NCBI RefSeq assembly: GCF_002993335.1
Contig: NZ_PVNS01000017.1
Span: 1 to 49,479, forward strand
Origin: Alkalicoccus urumqiensis
GTDB taxonomy: Bacteria; Bacillota; Bacilli; Bacillales; Salisediminibacteriaceae
Length of the DNA: 49,479 nucleotides
Direction of reading: 5' to 3'
Shown here: positions 19,410 through 26,437 of the stretch, piece by piece
Layout of the letters: every line of letters begins with the position of its first letter
How positions within the stretch are numbered: position 1 is the first letter of the stretch
The notes under the pieces: model-generated
Databases searched by the model: none
The model's input: only the letters and a program-made list of their open reading frames with translations
Told to the model about the DNA's origin: nothing
Program-made: the position numbers and the translations under genes

Positions 19410-19673
19410 ATGGCAAAAACGCTGGCCGAAATCAAACAGGCTCTGGAAGCGAACGTAGGCAAGAAAGTCACGATTCAGGCAAATGGAGGGCGTAAGAAAA
19501 TGATTGAGCGCTCCGGCCTGCTGGAAAACATCTATCCGTCCGTTTTCACTGTAAAACTGGATAAGGACGAGTATTCCATTGAACGTCTGTCTTACAGTTA
19601 CACCGATGTGCTAACAGAGACCGTGAAATTATCCGTTCCTGAAGACGCAGCAGAACCACAGTCCACCGTCTAA
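19410..19673 (+). CDS. veg: Veg protein
   Basis: The 87-residue product matches Veg of Bacillus ('[20 protein letters not shown]' start, '[19 protein letters not shown]' middle, '[16 protein letters not shown]' end), a small SH3-like protein that in B. subtilis stimulates biofilm genes by inhibiting SinR. ATG 19410 is chosen by homology; the ribosome site GTGAGGTG is upstream. In B. subtilis the spore protein gene sspF follows; here only a hairpin separates veg from ispE. Confidence 0.95.
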   Translation: MAKTLAEIKQALEANVGKKVTIQANGGRKKMIERSGLLENIYPSVFTVKLDKDEYSIERLSYSYTDVLTETVKLSVPEDAAEPQSTV

Positions 19674-19687
19674 TATGATTCGTCACC

Positions 19688-19724
19688 AGAAGCGCGCAGC
19701 CGGCATGACCGGCTGCGCGCTTCT
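19688..19724. terminator. Long perfect hairpin after veg
   Basis: A 16-bp perfect stem, AGAAGCGCGCAGCCGG (19688-19703) against 19709-19724, with a 5-base loop. There is no T run after it, so it may be a weak or factor-dependent terminator or an mRNA stabiliser. Confidence 0.6.
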
Positions 19725-19774
19725 GTGTGCCGCGGCGCTTTCTCTGCATTAGGTATGGAGCAGCGTCTTTGTTA

Positions 19775-19784
19775 GTGATAGAAT
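19775..19784 (+). promoter_or_regulatory. Candidate extended -10 promoter of ispE
   Basis: TGA then TAGAAT at 19779-19784; no convincing -35. Confidence 0.4.
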
Positions 19785-19820
19785 AGCTAAAGCACAAGAA
19801 CTTGGAGAAGGTGATCAGAA

Positions 19821-20675
19821 GTGGAGAGCAGAACGGTGAAGGCACCGGCTAAAATAAATTTGACGCTTGATGTCCAGCATAAGCGTGCCGACGGCTTTCA
19901 CGAAGTAGAGATGGTGATGACGACGGTTGATCTGGCAGACCGTGTGGAATTAAAAAAACGAAAAGACAGCCGGATCACCGTCCGGTCGGACAATGGATTT
20001 CTTCCGGTGGATAAAACGAATCTGGCCTACCAGGCGGCTTCCGTACTGCAGCAGACGTATGCACCGGAAATGGGTGTAGATATTTACATTGAAAAAAAGA
20101 TTCCGGTCTCCGCCGGGCTTGCAGGAGGCAGCACAGATGCCGCAGCGGTTCTCCGCGGATTGAATGACCTCTGGCATCTCGGCCTTTCCACCGGAACGCT
20201 CGCTGATCACGGAGCCGTCATCGGGTCGGACGTGCCGTTCTGCGTATACGGAAAAACGGCTGTTGCCCGGGGCCGCGGGGAGAAGCTGACCTTTCTTCCG
20301 GCGCCGCCTCCATGCTGGGTCGTTTTAGCGAAACCTGCTGCCGGCGTTTCGACAAAATCGATTTATCAACGGCTGCAGCTGGAGACAATGAAACATCCCG
20401 ATACGGATGGGATGATCCGATCCATTGAACGCGGAGATTTCTCCGGTATCTGCCGACGTCTGGAAAACGTGATGGAAGAAGCGACGTTTGCATTGGAGCC
20501 GGAAGTGGAAGTAATCAAGCGCCGCCTTCAGCAGTATGGCGCAGAAGGCGTGGTCATGAGCGGCAGCGGCCCGACAGTGTTTGCGCTGAGCCGCTCCCAG
20601 TCGCGGGCAGAGCGGCTGTACAACGGCCTGAAAGGCTTTATGGATAACGTGCACGTCGTGCGGATGCTCGGCTGA
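19821..20675 (+). CDS. ispE: 4-diphosphocytidyl-2-C-methyl-D-erythritol kinase
   Basis: IspE phosphorylates CDP-methylerythritol in the non-mevalonate isoprenoid pathway. The 284-residue GHMP kinase has 'VKAPAKINLTLDV' (about 6-18), the ATP-binding 'PVSAGLAGGSTDAAAVL' (about 94-110), and 'VMSGSGPTVFAL' near the C-terminus. The start is GTG, after a weak GAAGGTGATC site. It precedes purR as in B. subtilis. Confidence 0.96.
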   Translation: MESRTVKAPAKINLTLDVQHKRADGFHEVEMVMTTVDLADRVELKKRKDSRITVRSDNGFLPVDKTNLAYQAASVLQQTYAPEMGVDIYIEKKIPVSAGLAGGSTDAAAVLRGLNDLWHLGLSTGTLADHGAVIGSDVPFCVYGKTAVARGRGEKLTFLPAPPPCWVVLAKPAAGVSTKSIYQRLQLETMKHPDTDGMIRSIERGDFSGICRRLENVMEEATFALEPEVEVIKRRLQQYGAEGVVMSGSGPTVFALSRSQSRAERLYNGLKGFMDNVHVVRMLG

Positions 20676-20733
20676 CGTACAGCCGAAATATACGGAACAG
20701 ATCGCTTCCGGGTTGTTTTTTCTGCATGCCTCC

Positions 20734-20762
20734 TTGTGAAACACGGATATAAATGGTATATT
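20734..20762 (+). promoter_or_regulatory. purR promoter
   Basis: TTGTGA (20734-20739), 17-bp spacer ending in a TGG extended element, TATATT (20757-20762). Confidence 0.65.
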
Positions 20763-20770
20763 ACTCGTAA

Positions 20771-20783
20771 AACATTCGGATTT
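20771..20783 (-). promoter_or_regulatory. Candidate PurBox half site upstream of purR
   Basis: Read on the minus strand the site is AAATCCGAATGTT, close to the Bacillus PurBox AWWWCCGAACWWT. It lies just downstream of the purR -10, which would allow autorepression. Only one half site is clear. Confidence 0.4.
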
Positions 20784-20799
20784 TGCAGGAGGAGTGCAG

Positions 20800-21633
20800 A
20801 TGAAATACCGCCGCAGCGGACGATTAATAGATATGACCGAATACCTGCTCCGGCATCCGCATCAGTCGGTATCGTTAACGTTTTTTTCCGAACGTTATGG
20901 AGCAGCGAAGTCATCGGTGAGTGAAGATATCGGTATTATTAAAGAAGTATTTGAGCAGAAGGGAATTGGCAGGCTTGCGACGTCCGCCGGGGTGACCGGA
21001 GGAGTTCTTTTCGTGCCGACGATGACAGATGAGGCATCGGAGGCGCTCGTTCAGGATATCTGCCGCCAGCTGGAGGAGCCATCCCGTGTCCTGCCGGGCG
21101 GCTATTTATATATGATGGATATTATCGGAGACCCGGAGCGGATGCAGCAGCTCGGCCGTATTTTTGCTTCTTATTTCCACGGCTCCGGAGCCGACGTCGT
21201 GATGACGATGGCGACAAAGGGGATTCCGCTGGCATACGCAGTCGCTTCCCAGCTCCATCTTCCCGTCGCCATCGTCCGCCACGAGCAGCGGGTGACAGAA
21301 GGATCGCTCGTCAGCATTAATTACGTGTCCGGATCCTCCCGGAGAATTCAGACGATGTCTCTTTCCAAACGGAGCTTGAAGGAAGGATCACGCGTACTGA
21401 TCATCGACGACTTTATGAAAGCCGGCGGCACGATCCGCGGCATGATGGATCTGACCGAGGAGTTCCAGTCCAGCGTTGTCGGCGCAGGGGTTCTCATGGA
21501 GGCTGTGCACGAGCACGAGAAACTCGTTGAGGACTATGTCTCACTGATGCAGCTGTCCGGCGTGGACGCGCGGGGACGCCGCATTGACGTCGGTCCGGGC
21601 TCCATGTTTCATCACGCAGCACAGTACGAATAA
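20800..21633 (+). CDS. purR: Purine operon repressor PurR
   Basis: The 277-residue product has the Bacillus PurR layout: an N-terminal winged helix ('MKYRRSGRLIDMTEYLL', then 'ERYGAAKSSVSEDIGIIKEVFE') and a C-terminal phosphoribosyltransferase-like domain with the PRPP loop 'VLIIDDFMKAGGTIRG' near 202-217. PRPP binding lowers DNA affinity and so couples purine gene expression to supply. ATG 20800 is chosen for its 7-base spacing from AGGAGG. In B. subtilis ridA follows and is co-transcribed; here a terminator follows instead. Confidence 0.96.
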   Translation: MKYRRSGRLIDMTEYLLRHPHQSVSLTFFSERYGAAKSSVSEDIGIIKEVFEQKGIGRLATSAGVTGGVLFVPTMTDEASEALVQDICRQLEEPSRVLPGGYLYMMDIIGDPERMQQLGRIFASYFHGSGADVVMTMATKGIPLAYAVASQLHLPVAIVRHEQRVTEGSLVSINYVSGSSRRIQTMSLSKRSLKEGSRVLIIDDFMKAGGTIRGMMDLTEEFQSSVVGAGVLMEAVHEHEKLVEDYVSLMQLSGVDARGRRIDVGPGSMFHHAAQYE

Positions 21634-21645
21634 GAGAAAATAGGA

Positions 21646-21678
21646 ACCTGCCGGCCGGCTGTGCCTGCGGGTTTTTTT
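21646..21678 (+). terminator. Terminator after purR
   Basis: ACCTGC-C-GGC (21646-21655) pairs with GCC-T-GCGGGT (21663-21672) with one mismatch, followed by seven T. Confidence 0.8.
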
Positions 21679-21881
21679 ATATCAGGAAGCAGTACTTCGA
21701 ATAAAATGACCGGAAACGTACGGCTGTCACAGGTTTAAAACGAGAACGCGGGCACGCCCGGAAACGGACAGCCGATGTCCAGAACTCTCCAACGGGCGGG
21801 AAATGCGGAGCGTTATTTTCCGGTTGAAGACGTAAAAACCAAAAAAAGTATAAAAAATAATGATTTTTTAGGTAAGGAAGC
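21679..21881. other. purR-spoVG intergenic region with A/T-rich block
   Basis: No gene is supported; ridA, which lies here in B. subtilis, is absent. An inverted repeat CGGCTGTC (21721-21728) / GACAGCCG (21766-21773) is present. Bases 21838-21870 are almost all A and T and lie just upstream of the spoVG promoter, resembling the A/T-rich activating and AbrB-binding box of B. subtilis spoVG. Confidence 0.5.
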
Positions 21882-21906
21882 AGGAATCTGTCACTTTGTA
21901 TCGAAT
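21882..21906 (+). promoter_or_regulatory. Sigma-H type promoter of spoVG
   Basis: AGGAATC (21882-21888) and GAAT (21903-21906) are separated by 14 bases, the same element order and spacing as the sigma-H promoter of B. subtilis spoVG as I recall it. No equally good sigma-A promoter is visible nearby. Confidence 0.7.
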
Positions 21907-21957
21907 TTTATAAAGAACGGTGCAGTTTATTCTTTCATAGAAAAGGTGGTGGGAGAC

Positions 21958-22248
21958 ATGGAAGTAACGGACGTAAGACTTCGGCGGGTCCAGACAGAGG
22001 GGCGCATGCGCGCAATCGCTTCGATCACGCTCGATGATGAATTTGTCGTGCACGATATCCGTGTCATTGACGGGAATAATGGGATGTTTGTCGCAATGCC
22101 GAGTAAGCGGACGCCGGACGGGGAGTTCCGCGATATTGCTCATCCGATATCGTCCAGGTCACGCGAAAAAATACAAGGTGCGGTACTGCATGCTTATGAA
22201 GAAGCAGAAGCGTCTCCGAATGAATATGAGGGAGCCAGCACAACGTAA
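21958..22248 (+). CDS. spoVG: SpoVG, RNA/DNA-binding regulator
   Basis: The 96-residue product is a clear SpoVG ('[20 protein letters not shown]', '[20 protein letters not shown]', 'FRDIAHPI'). In spore formers it affects asymmetric septation, but it is also common in non-spore-forming Firmicutes as a nucleic-acid-binding regulator of virulence and cell-wall genes. ATG 21958 follows AAAGGTGGTGGG. Here it is one of the few spo-named genes left in an otherwise sporulation-free region, so its general role is the likely one. Confidence 0.96.
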   Translation: MEVTDVRLRRVQTEGRMRAIASITLDDEFVVHDIRVIDGNNGMFVAMPSKRTPDGEFRDIAHPISSRSREKIQGAVLHAYEEAEASPNEYEGASTT

Positions 22249-22273
22249 TCCACATGTATCCCTAGACGTCTGC

Positions 22274-22300
22274 AGTCCGGCTGAATGGTCGGGCTTTTTT
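22274..22300 (+). terminator. Terminator after spoVG
   Basis: AGTCCGGC (22274-22281) pairs with GTCGGGCT (22288-22295) including G-T pairs, followed by a T run. Confidence 0.8.
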
Positions 22301-22409
22301 GCTTTGGGAGATATTTTCATCGTTCTGTGACCGGCTCCGGGCGTTACCCCGGCGCGGCGGGGCCCAGGAAAGCATCACAGGGAATCCGCCCTGTTCTGCC
22401 GCTGACGCC

Positions 22410-22438
22410 TTGAAATAAAGGCGGATATAAGATATATT
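22410..22438 (+). promoter_or_regulatory. glmU promoter
   Basis: TTGAAA (22410-22415), 17-bp spacer, TATATT (22433-22438), 34 bases before the start codon. Confidence 0.7.
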
Positions 22439-22472
22439 CATAGAGGAAAATCAGGCCGTGGAGGGTATCTAT

Positions 22473-23837
22473 ATGACAAATCGATTCGCCGTAGTTCTGG
22501 CTGCGGGTAAAGGAACACGTATGAAATCGGAACTTTACAAAGTGCTTCATCCCGTCGGCGGCAAGCCGATGGTCGAACATGTCGTTGATCAGCTTCAGAA
22601 CTGCAGCGTGGATGATATTGTCACGATCGTCGGGCACGGGGCAGAGCGGGTAAAAGACCAGCTCGGAGAGAAAAGCAGCTACGCCCTTCAGGCAGAGCAG
22701 CTCGGGACAGGCCATGCCGTCATGCAGGCGGAATCGGTATTAAGCGGCCGGAGCGGCACCACGCTCGTCGTCTGCGGGGACACTCCGCTTCTGACGGCAG
22801 AAACACTTGAGTCCGTCCTCGTCCACCACGAACAATCCGGAGCGAAGGCGACGATTCTTACCGCCCATGCAGACGATCCTTCCGGATACGGCCGGGTCCT
22901 CCGAGGAGATGGCGGCCAGGTGGAGAAAATCGTCGAGCAGAAAGATGCCTCAGACGAGGAGAAGCGCGTGCAGGAAATCAACACCGGAACGTACTGCTTT
23001 GATAACGAAGCCCTTTTCACCGCCCTGCAGCAGGTCGGCAATGACAACTCCCAGGGGGAATATTACCTGCCGGATGTGATCGAAATTCTGCAGAAACAGG
23101 GCGAGATCGTCGCTGCGTGGCAGAGTGACGATTTCCATGAAACAATGGGCGTCAACGACCGCGTCGCGCTTTCCGAAGCGGAAAAATGGTTTAAAAAACG
23201 TACGAACACCTACTGGATGCGCGAGGGAGTAACGCTCATCGACCCAGAGCAGACCTACATCGGCGCAGACGTACGCATCGGCCGGGACACGGTACTCGAG
23301 CCGGGAACCATCTTAAGCGGCAGCGTGGAGATCGGCAGTGGATGCCGGATCGGCCCGCATACCGAAATTAAAAACAGCCGCATCCAGGACGACAGCGTCA
23401 TCCGCCAGTCCGTCGTACACGACAGCGATGTAGGCCGCCGCGTATCTATCGGCCCGTTCGCACACCTCCGTCCGGAAACGTCCCTTGGCGACGACGTGCG
23501 CGTCGGCAACTTCGTCGAGCTGAAAAAAATGACGATGGGGAACAAGAGCAAAGCCTCCCACTTAAGCTATCTCGGCGATGCAGAGATCGGCTCCGGCGTG
23601 AATGTCGGCTGCGGTTCGATTACCGTGAATTATGATGGAAAAAATAAATTCAAAACGACGATTGAAGATGATGCCTTTATCGGCTGCAATTCCAATCTGA
23701 TTGCACCGGTTACTGTCGGAAGCGGCGCGTATATCGCAGCCGGATCCACCATTACCGATGATGTGCCGAAAGAGGCACTGGGAATTGCGAGAGAGCGTCA
23801 GACCAACAAAGAAGGATACGCCCGGAAAAACGACTAA
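22473..23837 (+). CDS. glmU: Bifunctional UDP-GlcNAc pyrophosphorylase / GlcN-1-P acetyltransferase
   Basis: GlmU makes UDP-GlcNAc for the cell wall. The 454-residue protein has the N-terminal uridylyltransferase domain with '[11 protein letters not shown]' at 9-19 and a C-terminal left-handed beta-helix acetyltransferase (about 250-454) made of hexapeptide repeats, with 'GPFAHLRP' and 'NFVELKK' active-site segments. ATG 22473 is chosen, after GGAGGG; a GTG at 22458 in frame overlaps the ribosome site. It is followed by prs after 22 bases, the same pair as in B. subtilis. Confidence 0.97.
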   Translation: MTNRFAVVLAAGKGTRMKSELYKVLHPVGGKPMVEHVVDQLQNCSVDDIVTIVGHGAERVKDQLGEKSSYALQAEQLGTGHAVMQAESVLSGRSGTTLVVCGDTPLLTAETLESVLVHHEQSGAKATILTAHADDPSGYGRVLRGDGGQVEKIVEQKDASDEEKRVQEINTGTYCFDNEALFTALQQVGNDNSQGEYYLPDVIEILQKQGEIVAAWQSDDFHETMGVNDRVALSEAEKWFKKRTNTYWMREGVTLIDPEQTYIGADVRIGRDTVLEPGTILSGSVEIGSGCRIGPHTEIKNSRIQDDSVIRQSVVHDSDVGRRVSIGPFAHLRPETSLGDDVRVGNFVELKKMTMGNKSKASHLSYLGDAEIGSGVNVGCGSITVNYDGKNKFKTTIEDDAFIGCNSNLIAPVTVGSGAYIAAGSTITDDVPKEALGIARERQTNKEGYARKND

Positions 23838-23859
23838 TATTATAATTGGAGGCATCGTC

Positions 23860-24810
23860 ATGGCCCAGTATCAGGACAGCAATCTGAAAGTATTCACGCT
23901 GAGCTCCAATCCGGATCTCGCTTATGAAATTACAAAAGAAATCGGTGTGCCGATGGGGAAAAGCTCTGTGCAGCGTTTCAGTGACGGCGAAATCCAGATT
24001 AATATTGAAGAAAGCATCCGCGGCTGTGACATCTACGTCATTCAGTCTACGTCTTCGCCGGCAAATGAGCACATTATGGAGCTGTTGATCATGATCGACG
24101 CCTTAAAACGTGCTTCCGCCCGGACGATTAACATTGTGCTTCCCTATTACGGCTATGCCCGTCAGGACCGGAAAGCACGCTCCCGCGAGCCGATTACAGC
24201 CAAGCTTGTAGCGAACCTGCTCGAGACTGCGGGTGCAACGCGTGTGATTACGCTGGATCTGCATGCCACCCAGATTCAGGGCTTTTTCGATATTCCAGTG
24301 GATCAGCTCGTCGGTGTGCCGATTCTTGCGGAGTACTTTGAAGAGAAGGAACTCGAAGACATCGTCGTCGTTTCCCCGGACCACGGCGGGGTAGTCCGTG
24401 CGAGAAAGCTTGCCGACCGCCTGAAGGCTCCGATTGCGATCATCGATAAGCGCCGGCCGAAGCCGAACATGGCCGAAGTGATGAATATCGTCGGGAATAT
24501 TGAAGGGCGCACGGCGATTATTATCGATGATATTATTGATACTGCCGGCACGATGTCGCTTGCGGCAAACGCCATGGTGGAAAACGGTGCGAAAGCCGTC
24601 TACGCCTGCAGCACGCATCCGGTTCTTTCCGGACCGGCCGTGGAGCGGATCCAGAATTCCAAGCTGGAAGAGCTTGTCATCACGAACTCCATTCCACTCC
24701 CGGAAGATAAAAACATTCCAAAGATTAAACAGCTGTCCGTGGCTCCTTTAATTGCCAAGGCCATTATCCACGTCCACGAGCAGCGTTCCGTCAGCCGTCT
24801 GTTTGACTGA
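23860..24810 (+). CDS. prs: Ribose-phosphate pyrophosphokinase
   Basis: Prs makes PRPP from ribose 5-phosphate and ATP; PRPP feeds purine, pyrimidine, histidine and tryptophan synthesis and is the signal read by PurR. The 316-residue product has the 'HDTRPHIQ-like' active-site region replaced by the standard '[20 protein letters not shown]' block (96-115), and the PRPP loop 'DDIIDTAGT' at 223-231. ATG 23860 follows TTGGAGG. Class I enzyme by length and motifs. Confidence 0.97.
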   Translation: MAQYQDSNLKVFTLSSNPDLAYEITKEIGVPMGKSSVQRFSDGEIQINIEESIRGCDIYVIQSTSSPANEHIMELLIMIDALKRASARTINIVLPYYGYARQDRKARSREPITAKLVANLLETAGATRVITLDLHATQIQGFFDIPVDQLVGVPILAEYFEEKELEDIVVVSPDHGGVVRARKLADRLKAPIAIIDKRRPKPNMAEVMNIVGNIEGRTAIIIDDIIDTAGTMSLAANAMVENGAKAVYACSTHPVLSGPAVERIQNSKLEELVITNSIPLPEDKNIPKIKQLSVAPLIAKAIIHVHEQRSVSRLFD

Positions 24811-24844
24811 TCTGGAGCGGCAGAGGAAAAAAAGAAGGTTCCCC

Positions 24845-24881
24845 TTGAAAAAAGATGTTTTATTGAATTATAATGGGGGAA
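24845..24881 (+). promoter_or_regulatory. ctc promoter, sigma-A with possible overlapping sigma-B element
   Basis: TTGAAA (24845-24850), 18-bp spacer and TATAAT (24869-24874) form a sigma-A promoter. Overlapping it, GTTTTA (24857-24862) and GGGGAA (24876-24881) with a 13-bp gap are one mismatch from the general-stress sigma-B consensus that drives ctc in B. subtilis. The sigma-B reading is tentative. Confidence 0.55.
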
Positions 24882-24925
24882 GGTGCATTTAGGATCTGAA
24901 AAAATCGATGAGGTGATTAGAAGTT

Positions 24926-25579
24926 ATGGTTACAGTGTTGAAAGCAGCTGTACGGGAAGATTTTAAAAAATCCCGACTGACAAAAACGCGCCAGCAGGGA
25001 AATATCCCGGCTGTTGTTTATGGTAAAAAGATGGAAAGCAAAGCGATCGCGGTAGATGAGATTGATTTCATCAAAACGATGCGTGAAGAAGGAAAGACCG
25101 GCGTATTCAAGCTGGAAATCGACGGTCAGCAGACAGATGTCATGATCTACGACTACCAGTTTGACACAATGAAAAACGAAGTTGTCCACGTGGACTTCTA
25201 CGCAGCGGACATGAACGTGGAAATGGACGCAGACGTACCAGTACACGTAGACGGCGAAGCGCCGGGTGTGAAAGAAGGCGGCGTCCTTCAGCAGGCAGTA
25301 TACGAGCTTTCTGTACGCGCCCTTCCACAGCAGCTTCCGGACCAGATCAACGTGAACGTTGAAGAGCTCGAAATGAACGGCTCTATTCTCGTAAAAGACC
25401 TGAAATCAGGCGCGAACTACGAGTTCAACAACGATCCGGAAGAAGTCGTTGTTTCCATCACGCCTCCGGACGAAGAGCCGGAAGAGCCGGAAGTGGAAAC
25501 AGACGAAGAGCCGGAACTCGTGGATGAAGAGAGCGGCGACGGCGAAGAGCAGACAGACTCCGAAGAGTCAAACGAATAA
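24926..25579 (+). CDS. ctc: 50S ribosomal protein bL25 / general stress protein Ctc
   Basis: Ctc binds 5S rRNA. The 217-residue product has the N-terminal L25 domain (about 1-92, 'SRLTKTRQQGNIPAVVYGKK'), the C-terminal TL5-type beta domain (about 98-185), and an acidic tail rich in Glu and Asp (about 186-217). The tail is longer and more acidic than I expect for B. subtilis Ctc, in line with a halophilic proteome. The ATG follows GAGGTGATTAGAAGTT. It sits between prs and pth as in B. subtilis. Confidence 0.95.
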   Translation: MVTVLKAAVREDFKKSRLTKTRQQGNIPAVVYGKKMESKAIAVDEIDFIKTMREEGKTGVFKLEIDGQQTDVMIYDYQFDTMKNEVVHVDFYAADMNVEMDADVPVHVDGEAPGVKEGGVLQQAVYELSVRALPQQLPDQINVNVEELEMNGSILVKDLKSGANYEFNNDPEEVVVSITPPDEEPEEPEVETDEEPELVDEESGDGEEQTDSEESNE

Positions 25580-25642
25580 TCAGACACAAGGATTCATGAG
25601 AAATGCGCCCGTTTCCGCATCTGCGGACAGCGATGCATGCGA

Positions 25643-25674
25643 AAGCCCGTTGGAAGCTACCTTCTAACGGGCTT
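25643..25674 (+). terminator. Hairpin after ctc
   Basis: AAGCCCGTT-G-GAAG (25643-25656) pairs with CTTC-T-AACGGGCTT (25661-25674). The T run after it is short, so termination may be partial. Confidence 0.65.
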
Positions 25675-25767
25675 GTGTCGTAGGGCGGGAAGACCGGAAG
25701 AGGAGGAGCAGCTGTGTGGAATCCATTTCGAAAGCACCGCGCTCCCGATATTGAAGGAGCGGAGAGC

Positions 25768-26328
25768 ATGAAAGTGGTTGTCGGGCTCGGGAATCCGGGC
25801 CGCAAGTATGAACGCACCCGGCATAATGTCGGTTTTGAAACAATTGACCTTCTGGAGAAAAAGTGGAATACCCCGGTGAAAGAAGAGAAGTTTAAAGGGG
25901 TGTACGGCGTGGAAAGGAACGGTACAGAGAAAATCGTCCTTTTAAAGCCGATGACGTACATGAACCTTTCCGGGGAATCAGTCAGTGCATTGATGAACTA
26001 TTACAACGTGGAACCCGAAGATCTGCTCGTCATTTACGACGATCTCGATCTTGAACCAGGGCGCATCCGGCTGCGGCAGAAAGGCAGTGCCGGAGGTCAT
26101 AATGGTATGAAATCCATTATTAAACACCTCGGCACCGAGCACTTCAACCGGATCCGCATCGGCGTCGGCCGGCCGGAGCCGGGAAAACCGGTGCCGGACT
26201 ACGTGCTCGGCACCTTCCCGCCGGATGAACGTCCGGACGTTGATGAGGCCGAAGTGCGTGCTGCAGAAGCAGTCGACGCCTGGAAGGATAAACCGTTTCT
26301 CCAGGTGATGAATGAATTTAACGGATAA
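25768..26328 (+). CDS. pth: Peptidyl-tRNA hydrolase
   Basis: Pth (SpoVC in B. subtilis) frees tRNA from stalled peptidyl-tRNA and is essential. The 186-residue product has 'VGLGNPG' (5-11), catalytic His19 in 'RHNVGF', 'KPMTYMNLSG', and 'YDDLDL'. ATG 25768 gives the standard length and has AAGGAG 8 bases upstream. A GTG at 25714 with a strong AGGAGG is in frame and would add 18 residues; it cannot be excluded. In B. subtilis fin follows; here it is missing. Confidence 0.95.
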   Translation: MKVVVGLGNPGRKYERTRHNVGFETIDLLEKKWNTPVKEEKFKGVYGVERNGTEKIVLLKPMTYMNLSGESVSALMNYYNVEPEDLLVIYDDLDLEPGRIRLRQKGSAGGHNGMKSIIKHLGTEHFNRIRIGVGRPEPGKPVPDYVLGTFPPDERPDVDEAEVRAAEAVDAWKDKPFLQVMNEFNG

Positions 26329-26358
26329 AAATGGAATGAAACCGGAACGGGGACGAGA

Positions 26359-26400
26359 AGGGTGGATCGATGCCGCACAGACGGCAGACCGATCGACCCT
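26359..26400. other. Long inverted repeat between pth and mfd
   Basis: AGGGT-G-GATCG-A-TGCCG (26359-26375) faces CGGCA-GAC-CGATC-G-ACCCT (26382-26400): three 5-bp stems in line, a G-G mismatch and small bulges, and a 6-base loop. No T run follows. It stands where fin lies in B. subtilis, and may end pth transcription or shape the mfd leader. Confidence 0.6.
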
Positions 26401-26437
26401 CTGTACCCGTCGGTAAACAGAAAGGGTGAACGGGACG

